This document shows, one piece after another, positions 33,523-42,025 of a stretch of DNA of 64,000 bases. The translations under genes and the position numbers were made by a program. Where the stretch lies: NCBI RefSeq assembly GCF_013113715.1, contig NZ_CP053344.1, forward strand, positions 2,480,001 through 2,544,000. The letters are read 5' to 3'. The stretch's first letter is position 1, and the number at the start of each line of letters is the position of its first letter. Source of the stretch: Herbiconiux sp. SALV-R1. Lineage in GTDB: Bacteria; Actinomycetota; Actinomycetes; Actinomycetales; Microbacteriaceae. Below the pieces are notes generated by a model. It saw only the letters and a list, made by a program, of their open reading frames with translations, searched no databases and was not told the origin of the DNA.

Positions 33523-34590
33523 ATGAGCGCCGACCTCGACAGCCTGCGTCTGCCGACCGCCGCGGAGCGCGCCGAGGCACGCGCCTCGACCGGCATCGCC
33601 CGCAGCACCGTGACGCGCCTGGCCATCCTCCTCGCCGCCCTGCTCCTGCTCGCCCTGGTCTCGGTGGCGAGCCTGTTCATCGGCTCGGGCGGCTTCTCGC
33701 CCGAGGTGGTGTGGCGCGCGCTCACCGAGGGCGGCACCGACACCACCTCCGTGCTCATCACCGACTTCCGGGTGCCGCGGCTGCTGCTCGGGCTCGTGGT
33801 GGGCTGCGCCCTCGGGCTCGCCGGGGCCGTGATACAGGCGGTCACGCGCAACCCGCTCGCCGACCCCGGCATCCTCGGCGTGAACTCGGGCGCCTACTTC
33901 GCGGTCGTGGTGGCCGTGGCGGTGATGGGCACCGCCGACCTGTCGAGCTACATCTGGTGGTCGTTCGCCGGCGCCGGGATCGCCGCCGTGGTCGTGTACC
34001 TCATCGGCTCCCGCAGCGGGGCCACCCCGGTGCGACTCGTGCTCGCGGGCGTCGCGCTCTCGGCGGCACTGCAGGGCGTCACCTTCTCCATCACCCTCCG
34101 CAACCCCGACATCTTCGACAAGATCCGGTTCTGGCAGGCGGGTTCGCTGCAGAACCGGCAGCTCGACACGGTGCTCGGCGTCCTCCCGTTCTTCGTCGTC
34201 GGCGTGCTGCTCGCCCTGCTCGTCGCCCGCTCGCTCAACGTCGTCGCGCTCGGCGACGACCTCGCCACCTCGCTCGGCGCGAAGATCGTGCGCACCCGCC
34301 TCATCTCGGTCGTGGCCATCACTCTGCTCTGCGGCGCCGCGACCGCCGCCGCCGGCCCCATCGCCTTCCTCGGCCTCATGGCGCCGTTCATCGCCCGCGC
34401 GATCGTGGGCCCCGACCAGCGCTGGGTGCTCCCTCTCACCATGGTCTTCGCGCCGCTCGTGTTCGTCTCCGCCGACGTCGTCGGCCGCGTCATCGTGCAG
34501 GGCGAGATGCCGGTGGGCATCGTCACGGCCTTCGTCGGGGCCCCCGTGCTGGTGCTGCTCATCCGCCGGTCGAAGACACAGGGCCTGTGA
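33523..34590 (+). CDS. FecCD-family iron-siderophore ABC permease
   Basis: A 355-residue inner-membrane permease with about ten helices. Typical FecCD features are FRVPRLLLGLVVGCALGLAG, AVIQAVTRNPLADPGILGVN, and the ATPase-coupling and pore region near AGPIAFLGLMAPFIARAIVG. It starts at an ATG with GAGGAGG 9 nt upstream and its stop overlaps the next GTG (GTGA). It forms a heterodimer with the next gene's product, coupled to the ATPase, importing ferric siderophore delivered by the binding lipoprotein. Confidence 0.93.
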   Translation: MSADLDSLRLPTAAERAEARASTGIARSTVTRLAILLAALLLLALVSVASLFIGSGGFSPEVVWRALTEGGTDTTSVLITDFRVPRLLLGLVVGCALGLAGAVIQAVTRNPLADPGILGVNSGAYFAVVVAVAVMGTADLSSYIWWSFAGAGIAAVVVYLIGSRSGATPVRLVLAGVALSAALQGVTFSITLRNPDIFDKIRFWQAGSLQNRQLDTVLGVLPFFVVGVLLALLVARSLNVVALGDDLATSLGAKIVRTRLISVVAITLLCGAATAAAGPIAFLGLMAPFIARAIVGPDQRWVLPLTMVFAPLVFVSADVVGRVIVQGEMPVGIVTAFVGAPVLVLLIRRSKTQGL

Positions 34591-35651
34591 CCGCCCGCCG
34601 CACCGCCCGTCGCACCGCGCGACGCGTCGCCCGCCGCAGCTACCGGGTGGGTCCCGTGAGCGGAGTGCTGCATCCGCGCACCCTCGTCGTGGTCGGAGCG
34701 CTCGCCGTCGTCACCGTCGTCGTGGGCGCGTTCTCCCTCACCCAGGGCGAGTACCCCATCCCGCTCGATCAGCTCGTCGCCGCCCTCGGCGGCACGGGTT
34801 CCGACGGGGTGCTCCGCATCGTGCTCGACTGGCGGCTCCCGCGAGTGCTGCTCGCCGTGCTCGCCGGCATCGCGCTCGGACTCTCGGGCGCGGTGTTCCA
34901 GTCGCTCACCCGCAACCCGCTCGGCAGCCCCGACATCATCGGCTTCAACTCGGGCGCGTTCTCCGGCGCCCTGCTCGTGGGGCTCGTGGCGGGCGGCAGT
35001 TACCTCGCCACCGTGACGGGCGCGCTGCTCGGCGGTCTCCTCACCGCGCTCGTGGTCTACCTCCTCGCCTTCCGCCGTGGCGTGCAGGGCTTCCGTCTCA
35101 TCGTCATCGGCATCGCGGTGGGCGCCGTGCTGAACGCCCTCAACGACTTCATCCAGCTGCGCGCCGACCTCAACGTCTCCATCGCCGCCGCCAGCTGGGG
35201 CATGGGCTCCCTGTCGAGCCTCGGCTGGAGCGAGGTCGTGCCGGTGACGATTGCCCTCGCCGTCATCGTGCCGCTGCTGGCGCTCACCGCGGCCAGGCTC
35301 CGGATGCTCGAACTCGGCGACGACACGGCACGCGCCCTCGGCGTTCCGCTCGAACGCACCAGGCTGGCGCTGCTCGTGCTCGGCGTCGCGCTGGTCGCGA
35401 CGATCACCGCCGTGACCGGCCCGATCGTCTTCATCGCCCTCGCCGCGCCGCAGATCGCCCGCAGACTCACCCGCGCCCCCGGCCTTCCGCTCGTGCCCGC
35501 GGCGGCGATGGGCGCCGCTCTGCTGCTCGCCAGCGACGTCATCGCCCAGCGCATCATCGCCCCCGCCCAGCTCCCCGTCGGCGCCGTCACCGTCACCCTC
35601 GGCGGCGTCTACCTCATCGCAGTGCTCATCTCCCCCCTAGGAAGGCGGTGA
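34587..35651 (+). CDS. Second FecCD-family iron-siderophore ABC permease
   Basis: A 354-residue paralogue of the preceding permease: WRLPRVLLAVLAGIALGLSG, AVFQSLTRNPLGSPDIIGFN and VTGPIVFIALAAPQIARRL are the matching landmarks. The N-terminus begins with a basic TARRTARRTARRVARR stretch, longer than usual. GTG start in a GTGA overlap with permease 1, and its stop overlaps the ATPase start in the same way, so the three proteins are made from coupled frames. Confidence 0.92.
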   Translation: MTARRTARRTARRVARRSYRVGPVSGVLHPRTLVVVGALAVVTVVVGAFSLTQGEYPIPLDQLVAALGGTGSDGVLRIVLDWRLPRVLLAVLAGIALGLSGAVFQSLTRNPLGSPDIIGFNSGAFSGALLVGLVAGGSYLATVTGALLGGLLTALVVYLLAFRRGVQGFRLIVIGIAVGAVLNALNDFIQLRADLNVSIAAASWGMGSLSSLGWSEVVPVTIALAVIVPLLALTAARLRMLELGDDTARALGVPLERTRLALLVLGVALVATITAVTGPIVFIALAAPQIARRLTRAPGLPLVPAAAMGAALLLASDVIAQRIIAPAQLPVGAVTVTLGGVYLIAVLISPLGRR

Positions 35652-36442
35652 CCGTGTCCTCTCGTCTCGAGGCGACCTCCCTCCGCGTCGGCTACGACCA
35701 GCGCACCATCATTTCCGAACTCGACGTCGCCGTGCCCGACGGCTCGTTCACCGTGATCGTCGGACCGAACGCCTGCGGCAAGTCGACCCTGCTGCGCTCG
35801 CTCGCCCGGTTGCTGAAGCCGAGCGGCGGCCAGGTGCTGCTCGACGGCGGTGACATCGCGCGGCTGCCCTCGAAGGAGGTCGCGAAGCGGGTGGGGCTTC
35901 TGCCGCAGACCTCGATCGCGCCGGAGGGCATCTCGGTGATCGACCTCGTCTCGCGCGGGCGATACCCGCACCAGACCATCCTCAAGAGGTGGTCGGAGAG
36001 CGACGAGGCCGCGGTGGCCAGGGCGATGGAGGCGACGAACGTCACCGAGCTCTCCGGCCGCACCGTCGACGAGCTCTCCGGCGGTCAGCGGCAGCGCGTG
36101 TGGGTGGCGATGGCGCTGGCCCAGGAGACCCCGCTGCTGCTGCTCGACGAGCCGACGACCTACCTCGACATCACCCACCAGGTCGAGCTGCTCGAGCTGT
36201 TCACCCGCCTCAACCGCTCGGGTGACCGCACCCTCGTGGCCGTGCTGCACGACCTCAACCAGGCCGCCCGCTACGCCACCCATCTCATCGCGATGCGCGA
36301 CGGGGCCATCGTCGCCGAGGGCGCGCCCGGCGAAATCGTGACCGCCGAGCTCGTCGAGGAGGTGTTCGGGTTGCGCTGCCGCATCATCGACGACCCGGAG
36401 TCGCACACGCCGCTCGTGGTCCCGCTGGTGGGAGCGCACTGA
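35648..36442 (+). CDS. Iron-siderophore ABC transporter ATPase (FecE-like)
   Basis: A 264-residue ABC ATPase with Walker A GPNACGKST, signature LSGGQRQRVWVAMALAQ and Walker B LLLLDEPTTYLD. The DITHQVELLELF and VLHDLNQAARYA segments are diagnostic of the FepC/FhuC class. GTG start overlapping the previous stop. It drives uptake through the two permeases encoded just upstream. Confidence 0.94.
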   Translation: MTVSSRLEATSLRVGYDQRTIISELDVAVPDGSFTVIVGPNACGKSTLLRSLARLLKPSGGQVLLDGGDIARLPSKEVAKRVGLLPQTSIAPEGISVIDLVSRGRYPHQTILKRWSESDEAAVARAMEATNVTELSGRTVDELSGGQRQRVWVAMALAQETPLLLLDEPTTYLDITHQVELLELFTRLNRSGDRTLVAVLHDLNQAARYATHLIAMRDGAIVAEGAPGEIVTAELVEEVFGLRCRIIDDPESHTPLVVPLVGAH

Positions 36443-36508
36443 GCGGCCCGCCATCGACCGTCGCGCGGTCGAGTCGGTGAGCCCGGTCGTTATCTCGCCG
36501 TGACCCAG

Positions 36509-36527
36509 TCAGGGTAGCCTTACCTAC
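36509..36527. promoter_or_regulatory. DtxR/IdeR-type iron box upstream of binding lipoprotein
   Basis: TCAGGGTAGCCTTACCTAC matches 15 of 19 positions of the DtxR/IdeR consensus by hand count and lies 29 bp before the ATG at 36557. It suggests the lipoprotein gene has its own iron-repressed promoter in addition to read-through from the permease-ATPase genes. Confidence 0.75.
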
Positions 36528-36556
36528 ATACCCGTTCGCCTCCTCGAAAGACTTCC

Positions 36557-37579
36557 ATGCGCATCCTTCGTCGTTCGCTCGCCGGCATCGCCCTCGTCGC
36601 GGCCTCGGGCCTCGTGCTCACCGCCTGCTCGGGCACCTCGTCGGCGACCTCCGAGTCGCCCGCCGCCGACGCGTCCTCCGCGACCGTCGACACGCTGTTC
36701 GGCGAGATCGCCGTTCCCGCCCCGAGCGACGACCTGAAGGTCGTGGCCCTCGGCTGGTCGGACGCCGAGATGGCGCTGGCGCTCGGCGTCACGCCCGTCG
36801 GCGTGTACTCGTGGCAGGGCTTCACGGCCGACGAGAAGGGGGTCGGCCCGTGGGCGACCGAGCTCTTCGGCGACGTCACCCCCGAGCTCATCGAGAGCAC
36901 GGGAGACAGCGTGAACTTCGAGCAGATCCAGGCGCTCGACCCCGACCTCATCCTCAACACCCGTTCGGCCGGCGACGAGAAGGAGTTCGAGCGGCTCTCC
37001 GAGATCGCACCCACCGTCTACGCCCCCGAAGGCACCGCGGCCTTCGCCACCGCGTGGGATGTCCAGCTCGAGCAGGTGGGCGCCGCCCTCGGCAAGAGCG
37101 ACGAGGCCGCAGCGCTCGTGGAGGAGACGAACGCCGCCATCGACGAGGCGGCGGCCGCGCATCCGGAGTTCGACGGGCTCACCACCGTGGCCGGCACGAA
37201 GTTCGGCGACGCCTACGGCGCCTACCTCGCCGGCGACGGCCGCTTCGACCTGCTCGCGCAGCTCGGCTTCGTGCAGAACCCGGCGGTGCTCGAGCTCGAG
37301 CCGGCCGGCTTCTTCGCCAACGTCTCGGCCGAGCAGATCTCGGCGCTCGACGCCCAGGTCGCCGTGCTGCTGCCGATCGGCTTCACCGCGGCCGAGACCA
37401 CGGCCGACCCGCTCATCCAGACGCTGCCTGTGGTGAAGGACGGTCGCGCCGTCGTGCTCGACCCGAGCGACGAGCTCACCATGGCCTACAGCGCGGCCTC
37501 GGTGCTGAGCATCCCCGTGGTGCTCGAGGGCCTGGTGCCCCAGCTCGCCGACGCCGCCGCCAAGGTCGCCGCGAACTAA
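36557..37579 (+). CDS. Iron-siderophore binding lipoprotein
   Basis: A 340-residue substrate-binding protein. The signal peptide begins MRILRRSLAGIALVAAS and ends in the lipobox LTAC, with lipidated Cys24. The mature part is a FepB/FhuD-like (helical-backbone) fold: KVVALGWSDAEMALALGVTP, then ALDPDLILNTRS and a C-terminal half with DAQVAVLLPIGF and VVKDGRAVVLDPSDELTMAYS. It sits 114 bp after the ATPase with its own iron box. It binds ferric siderophore outside the membrane and delivers it to the permeases. Confidence 0.92.
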   Translation: MRILRRSLAGIALVAASGLVLTACSGTSSATSESPAADASSATVDTLFGEIAVPAPSDDLKVVALGWSDAEMALALGVTPVGVYSWQGFTADEKGVGPWATELFGDVTPELIESTGDSVNFEQIQALDPDLILNTRSAGDEKEFERLSEIAPTVYAPEGTAAFATAWDVQLEQVGAALGKSDEAAALVEETNAAIDEAAAAHPEFDGLTTVAGTKFGDAYGAYLAGDGRFDLLAQLGFVQNPAVLELEPAGFFANVSAEQISALDAQVAVLLPIGFTAAETTADPLIQTLPVVKDGRAVVLDPSDELTMAYSAASVLSIPVVLEGLVPQLADAAAKVAAN

Positions 37580-37600
37580 CGTCGCGCCCGGCGCAGGGTC

Positions 37601-37683
37601 GGCCGGTTCAAAAACGCAAACGTGGCGCCTTCCGAGCCCTGGAGGGCGGCGGTCGGCGCCACGTTTGCGGTTTCGAACCGGCC
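37601..37683. repeat. Dispersed palindromic element, copy 1
   Basis: The arms GGCCGGTTC...GTGGCGCC (37601-37629) and GGCGCCAC...GAACCGGCC (37655-37683) are nearly perfect inverted repeats of 29 bp around a 25-bp loop. It lies between two convergent genes and could act as a bidirectional transcription stop. A second copy with the same core (GCAAACG...GCGGTTTCGAACCGG) is at 41916-41996. Confidence 0.85.
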
Positions 37684-37723
37684 CCAGAAGATCCCGAGGT
37701 CGAAGATCTCCGCCCTCCCGGCC

Positions 37724-38086
37724 TCACGGCCTCTGCGCGCGGGGCAACCCGGCCACGACCAGGTCGTAGGAGTTGATGACGAGGTCGATCACCAGCTGGT
37801 GGTCGACCTCGTCGCCGTTCAGCGCGACCGTCACCCAGTGCCGCTTGTTCATGTGGTAGCCGGGGCGAACCCACCCGTGGTCGCGCACGAGCGCCTCGCC
37901 GTGCGGCGGCGCGACCTTGAGCGTCACCGTCTCGGAGCCCGCCGGGGTGTCGAGCGGGACGATGGCGAACACCTTGCCCACGACCTTCGCCACGGCGGTC
38001 TCGGGCCCGAACGGGCGCTCGTCGGTGGTGGCGGGAAGGCCGGCGCACAGCTCGAGTACCTGCTCGCGCCCGAAGCTCTCGGTCAT
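37724..38086 (-). CDS. MmcQ/YjbR family protein
   Basis: A 120-residue cytoplasmic protein of the MmcQ/YjbR (double-wing) family. Landmarks are CAGLPATTDERPFGPETAVAKVV, KVFAIVPLD, LKVAPPHGEALV and the signature PGYHMNKRHWVTVAL. The ATG at 38086 gives the usual length; upstream codons are antisense to the siderophore-interacting gene. The fold resembles DNA-binding transposon proteins, but its role is unknown. It is convergent with the binding-lipoprotein gene. Confidence 0.88.
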   Translation of the reverse strand: MTESFGREQVLELCAGLPATTDERPFGPETAVAKVVGKVFAIVPLDTPAGSETVTLKVAPPHGEALVRDHGWVRPGYHMNKRHWVTVALNGDEVDHQLVIDLVINSYDLVVAGLPRAQRP

Positions 38087-38139
38087 GGCCCGAGCGTAGC
38101 GCGGGCATGCGACATCGCCTGTGCCTTCGTCGGCCCAGC

Positions 38140-38158
38140 TTAGGTTAGGTTGCCCTAA
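38140..38158. promoter_or_regulatory. DtxR/IdeR-type iron box upstream of siderophore-interacting protein
   Basis: TTAGGTTAGGTTGCCCTAA matches 16 of 19 consensus positions by hand count, the best of the three boxes in the window. It ends 9 bp before the ATG at 38168, so repressor binding would cover the start region directly. Confidence 0.8.
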
Positions 38159-38167
38159 ACTGGATAC

Positions 38168-39040
38168 ATGTCGACACAGCTCACCGTCACCGAGGCCGGG
38201 TGGTTCACACCCACCATCCGGCGCGTCAGATTCCACAGCGACGACCTCTCGGCGTTCGACGGGAGCAGCTTCACCGACCGCTACGTCAAGCTCCTGTTCC
38301 CGAAGCCGGGCGTCGACTACCCCGAGACGCTCGATCTGAGGGCGCTGCGCGGCACGATGCCGCCCGAGCAGCTGCCCGACGTGCGCACCTACACCGCACT
38401 GCACCCCGACACCGCCGCGGGCACCCTCACCATCGACTTCGTCGTGCACGGCGACACCGGGGTCGCAGGCCCATGGGCTGCAGCGGCGAAGCCCGGAGAC
38501 ACGCTCGCCGTGAACGGCCCGGGCGGCGCCTACCGGCCCGACCCCGGCGCCGACTGGCACCTGCTCGCGGGCGACGAGTCGGCGGTTCCCGCGATCGTCG
38601 CCGCGGTCGAGGCGCTCCCCCGCGACGCCGTGGCCCGGGTCGTCCTGCTGGTCGAGCGCGAGGGCACCGAGCCGCAGCTCGATCTGCCGTCGCGCGGCAC
38701 CGTCGAGCACCTCTACCGGCACGCCGCCGACGGAACGGATGCTCCTGCCGACGCCCTCGAGACGGCGGTGCGCGCGCTGGAGTGGCCCGAGGGCCGCGTT
38801 CACGCCTTCGTGCACGGCGAGGCGGAGGAGGTGATGCATGGCATCCGCCCCTACCTCCTCACGGAGCGCGGACTCAGCCGCAGCCAGGTCTCGATCTCGG
38901 GTTACTGGCGACGCGGCCGCACCGAAGAGGGCTTCCGGCAGTGGAAGGCCGAGCTCGCCCGAGCGGAGGCCGCAGCGGAGGCGGCACCGACCGAGACGGT
39001 GCAGGGGCAGCCCGGCCCGACGACCGGCGCAGCCGCCTGA
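38168..39040 (+). CDS. Siderophore-interacting protein (FAD-dependent ferric reductase)
   Basis: A 290-residue SIP-type flavoprotein that releases iron from internalised siderophores by reduction. The FAD-binding PDVRTYTALHPD motif (RxYT) lies near residue 75, the FAD-phosphate region at GVAGPWAAAAKPGD, and the NAD(P)H-binding C-terminal half has LLAGDESAVPAI and VHGEAEEV. The last motif (ISGYWRRGRTEEGF) is typical of SIP proteins. The C-terminus adds an Ala/Glu-rich tail. It is iron-boxed and adjacent to the uptake genes, completing the pathway. Confidence 0.93.
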   Translation: MSTQLTVTEAGWFTPTIRRVRFHSDDLSAFDGSSFTDRYVKLLFPKPGVDYPETLDLRALRGTMPPEQLPDVRTYTALHPDTAAGTLTIDFVVHGDTGVAGPWAAAAKPGDTLAVNGPGGAYRPDPGADWHLLAGDESAVPAIVAAVEALPRDAVARVVLLVEREGTEPQLDLPSRGTVEHLYRHAADGTDAPADALETAVRALEWPEGRVHAFVHGEAEEVMHGIRPYLLTERGLSRSQVSISGYWRRGRTEEGFRQWKAELARAEAAAEAAPTETVQGQPGPTTGAAA

Positions 39041-39041
39041 C

Positions 39042-39503
39042 ATGACCGTCGTGCTCGCCGCAGGCGCGGCCGACTTCGCCGCCGCAGCCCGCCTGCTCGT
39101 CGACTTCAACCGGGAGTACGACGACCCGGCACCCGAGCCGTCCTGGCTCGCCGACCGGCCCGCAGCCCTCTCCGCCGCGGGCGACACCAGCGTGCTCCTC
39201 TCCGGCGAACCCCCACTCGGCGTCGCGGTGCTCCGCTTCAGGGAGAGTCTCTGGCAGCCCGGCCTGGAGGCCTACCTCGCCGAGCTCTACATCGCACCCG
39301 AGCACCGCGGCCGGGGTCTCGGCACGGCGTTCCTCGACGAGGTGATCGAACACGCCCGCTCCCGCGGTGCCGACTACCTCGACCTCAATACCTCCGAAGA
39401 CGACCTCGCCGCCCGCCACCTCTACGAGAAGCGCGGCTTCGACTGCCACGAGGGGCGCGGCAGCGGACCCCTCGCCGTCTACTACGAGCTCGACCTGAGC
39501 TGA
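39042..39503 (+). CDS. GNAT-family acetyltransferase
   Basis: A 153-residue N-acetyltransferase. The acetyl-CoA motif is LYIAPEHRGRGLGTAFLDEV, followed by LDLNTSEDDLAARHLYEKRGF, the usual beta-helix pair. The ATG at 39042 lies 2 bp after the siderophore-interacting gene's stop, so it is likely co-transcribed under the same iron box. The acceptor is unknown; a role in siderophore chemistry is possible but unsupported. Confidence 0.88.
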   Translation: MTVVLAAGAADFAAAARLLVDFNREYDDPAPEPSWLADRPAALSAAGDTSVLLSGEPPLGVAVLRFRESLWQPGLEAYLAELYIAPEHRGRGLGTAFLDEVIEHARSRGADYLDLNTSEDDLAARHLYEKRGFDCHEGRGSGPLAVYYELDLS

Positions 39504-39536
39504 CCACCGGCCGTTCTCGCCGATCCCCCGGTTTCT

Positions 39537-39565
39537 CTGACACCCGTCAGAAAGAGGCGTAGACT
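39537..39565 (+). promoter_or_regulatory. Candidate sigma-70-type promoter with overlapping palindrome
   Basis: CTGACA (39537-39542) and TAGACT (39560-39565) are spaced exactly 17 bp and lie 85 bp before the dehydrogenase ATG. The -35 element overlaps a palindrome, TCTGACACCCGTCAGA (39536-39551), which could be an operator. Confidence 0.55.
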
Positions 39566-39649
39566 CCGATCAGGTCCCCGCGGTCCCACGCGGGTCGCGA
39601 TCGACTCGACGTGCCTCACGGGAACCGACCCGTTCGAGAAAGGCACACC

Positions 39650-40756
39650 ATGACCACCACCGCCCGCGCGGCAGTCCTCCGCGGCACCGACACCCCGTTC
39701 GCGTTCGAGCAGATCGAACTCGATGACATCCGCCCCACCGAGCTGCTGGTGAAGATCGTCGCCACGGGCCTCTGCCACACCGATCTCGCCGTCGTTCACG
39801 GCCACATCCCCGCAGCGCTCCCCATCGTGCTCGGCCACGAGGGTGCGGGCATCGTCGAACAGGTCGGCGCCGGCGTCGGCGACTTCGCCGTCGGCGATCA
39901 CGTCGCCCTCTCCTTCGCCTCCTGCGGCAGCTGCGTGAACTGCCTCGAGGGCCGCGAGGCCTACTGCACGAAGTTCATGCTGCTCAACATCGCGGGTGTG
40001 CGCGAAGACGGCTCAGGCACCCTCACCGCCGCCGACGGAGGAGAGCTGCACGGCGCCTTCTTCGGCCAGAGCTCCTTCGCCACCCATGCCATCGTCTCCT
40101 CCCGCAACGCGGTGAAGGTTCCCGACTCGGTGCCGCTCGAGATCGTGGGGCCGCTCGGCTGCGGCATCCAGACCGGCGCCGGCACGGTGCTCAACTCGCT
40201 CGACGTGCGCGCGGGCTCGAGCATCGTCGTCGCGGGCACGGGCGCGGTGGGCCTCTCGGCGATCATGGGCGCGAAGATCGCCGGCGCCACCACCATCATC
40301 GCCGTCGACGTGCTCGACGAGCGTCTCGCGTTCGCCGAGAAGCTCGGCGCCACCCACCTCGTGAACGGCAAGACGGATGACGTGGTCGCGACGATCATGG
40401 AGATCACGGGCGGTCTCGGCGCGGCCTACGCCGTCGACACCACGGCGGTGCCGCAGGTGATCGAGAACGTCGTGAACGCCACCCGATTCGGTGCCACGAT
40501 CGCGCTGCTGGGTGTCGGCAAGCCCGACGCGGTGCTCCCGCTCGGGCTGGTGTCGGGCGCGGGCAAGACCCTGGTCGGCGCCATCGAGGGCGACTCGGTG
40601 CCGCAGGTGTTCATCCCCGCGCTCATCGCGCTCTACGAGGCCGGAGTCTTCCCCTTCGACGAGCTCATCACGCGCTACCCGTTCGACGAGATCGAGAAGG
40701 CCATCGCCGACACGCAGTCGGGCGCCTCGGTGAAGGCCGTGCTCACCATGCCGTGA
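39650..40756 (+). CDS. Zinc-dependent aryl/benzyl-type alcohol dehydrogenase
   Basis: A 368-residue medium-chain dehydrogenase. Catalytic zinc ligands are seen in GLCHTDLAVVHG and GHEGAGIVEQVG. The structural-zinc loop reads SCGSCVNCLEGREAYC, and the Rossmann motif is VAGTGAVGLSA. The order and the SFASCGSC segment fit aryl-alcohol (benzyl alcohol) dehydrogenases. The ATG follows AGAAAGG. It may be regulated through the palindrome at its promoter. It is convergent with a second, unrelated-subfamily dehydrogenase. Confidence 0.88.
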   Translation: MTTTARAAVLRGTDTPFAFEQIELDDIRPTELLVKIVATGLCHTDLAVVHGHIPAALPIVLGHEGAGIVEQVGAGVGDFAVGDHVALSFASCGSCVNCLEGREAYCTKFMLLNIAGVREDGSGTLTAADGGELHGAFFGQSSFATHAIVSSRNAVKVPDSVPLEIVGPLGCGIQTGAGTVLNSLDVRAGSSIVVAGTGAVGLSAIMGAKIAGATTIIAVDVLDERLAFAEKLGATHLVNGKTDDVVATIMEITGGLGAAYAVDTTAVPQVIENVVNATRFGATIALLGVGKPDAVLPLGLVSGAGKTLVGAIEGDSVPQVFIPALIALYEAGVFPFDELITRYPFDEIEKAIADTQSGASVKAVLTMP

Positions 40757-40773
40757 GCCCGCCGGCCACCTCG

Positions 40774-40815
40774 ACTCGCGAGAGCCGCCCCGGAATCGGA
40801 GCGGCTCTCGCGAGT
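40774..40815. terminator. Bidirectional terminator between convergent dehydrogenases
   Basis: ACTCGCGAGAGCCGC (40774-40788) and its exact inverse GCGGCTCTCGCGAGT (40801-40815) flank a 12-bp loop. It lies 17 bp after one stop and 14 bp before the other. No U-tract is evident, as is common in GC-rich actinobacteria. Confidence 0.75.
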
Positions 40816-40829
40816 TCGCGGCCGGCGGC

Positions 40830-41879
40830 TCAGGCGCCGATGGTGGCGGTGTCGATGACGAAGCGGTAGCGCACGTCGCTCGCGACCACCCTGTCCCACG
40901 CCCCGTCGACCTCGGAGGCGGCGATGGTCTCGATCTCGGCGGCGATGCCGTGCTCGGCGCAGAAGTCGAGCATCTCCTGGGTCTCGCGGATGCCGCCGAT
41001 GTTCGAGCCCGCGATGATGCGCCGGGCGCTCGTGAGCGAGAACATGCTGAACTGCTGCGGGTTCTCGGGGAGCCCGACGAACACCAGCGCGCCGCCGGTG
41101 CCGAGGAGGCCGAGGAAGCGGTCGAGGTCGATGTCGGCCGAGACCGTCGAGATGATGAGGTCGAAGCTGCCGCGGAGCGGGCGCATGCTCTCGGCGTCGC
41201 TCGTGGCGACGTACTCGTCGGCACCGAAGCGCAGGCCGTCGTCCTTCTTCGACAGGCTCTGGCTGAGCACGGTGACGTGGGCGCCGAGCGCGTGGGCGAT
41301 CTTGACGCCCATGTGGCCGAGACCGCCCATGCCGACGATGCCGACGCGCACGCCGGGCCCGGCCTTCCAGCGCTTCAGCGGCGAGTAGAGGGTGATGCCC
41401 GCGCAGAGCAGGGGGGCGGCGACGTCGAGGTCGAGGGAATCGGGGATGCGCACCACGTAGTCTTCGTCGACGACGATCTGCTGGCTGTAGCCGCCCTGGG
41501 TGCGCACGCCGTCGTGGCCGACGGTGCCGTAGGTGTAGATGACGCCCTTCTGGCAGAACTGCTCCTCGCCGGCGAGACACTCGGGGCACTCGCGGCAGGA
41601 GTCGACGAAGCAGCCGACGCCGACGCGGTCGCCCACGGCGTAGCGGGTGACGCCCTCGCCGACCTCGGAGACGATGCCCGCGATCTCGTGGCCGGGGGTC
41701 AGCGGGTACTCGGTGGCGCCCCACTCCCCGCGCACGGTGTGGATGTCGGAATGGCAGACGCCGGCGTAGGCGATGTCGATGCGCACGTCGGCGGGTCGGA
41801 GGTCGCGTCGCTCGACGGTGCCGTGCTCGAACGGACCGGTGGTGGAGGTGGCGACGAGGGCGGGAACAGATGTAGGCAT
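40830..41879 (-). CDS. NAD(P)-dependent alcohol dehydrogenase (CAD/YahK-like)
   Basis: A 349-residue zinc dehydrogenase of the cinnamyl-alcohol/YahK subfamily. Landmarks: [31 protein letters not shown], the structural-zinc loop [16 protein letters not shown], the [15 protein letters not shown] signature and the Rossmann motif [11 protein letters not shown]. Such enzymes reduce broad aldehydes with NADPH. The ATG at 41879 has no strong ribosome site. Its upstream region holds the second palindromic element. Confidence 0.92.
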   Translation of the reverse strand: MPTSVPALVATSTTGPFEHGTVERRDLRPADVRIDIAYAGVCHSDIHTVRGEWGATEYPLTPGHEIAGIVSEVGEGVTRYAVGDRVGVGCFVDSCRECPECLAGEEQFCQKGVIYTYGTVGHDGVRTQGGYSQQIVVDEDYVVRIPDSLDLDVAAPLLCAGITLYSPLKRWKAGPGVRVGIVGMGGLGHMGVKIAHALGAHVTVLSQSLSKKDDGLRFGADEYVATSDAESMRPLRGSFDLIISTVSADIDLDRFLGLLGTGGALVFVGLPENPQQFSMFSLTSARRIIAGSNIGGIRETQEMLDFCAEHGIAAEIETIAASEVDGAWDRVVASDVRYRFVIDTATIGA

Positions 41880-41915
41880 GGGTCAATTATCCCGTGGTCG
41901 GGAGACATTCGGGTT

Positions 41916-41996
41916 CCCGGTTCGAAACCGCAAACGTCGCGCCCTCCGCGGCCCTCCTGGGCTCGGGTGGCGCGAGGTTTGCGGTTTCGAACCGGG
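41916..41996. repeat. Dispersed palindromic element, copy 2
   Basis: CCCGGTTCGAAACCGCAAAC (41916-41935, continuing to 41943) pairs with GGCGCGAGGTTTGCGG and GTTTCGAACCGGG (41969-41996). Its arms share the core of the element at 37601-37683. Here it lies between two divergent genes, so it is not simply a terminator; it would fold in the leader of one or both transcripts. Confidence 0.85.
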
Positions 41997-42025
41997 ATGT
42001 CGGAGGGTGCTCGTAGCGTCGCAGC

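Noticed and set aside
37601-41996. tRNA genes suggested by GGTTCGAA-like sequence in the palindromes
   Set aside because: The sequence lies in long inverted arms, with no acceptor stem, anticodon loop or D-arm arrangement.
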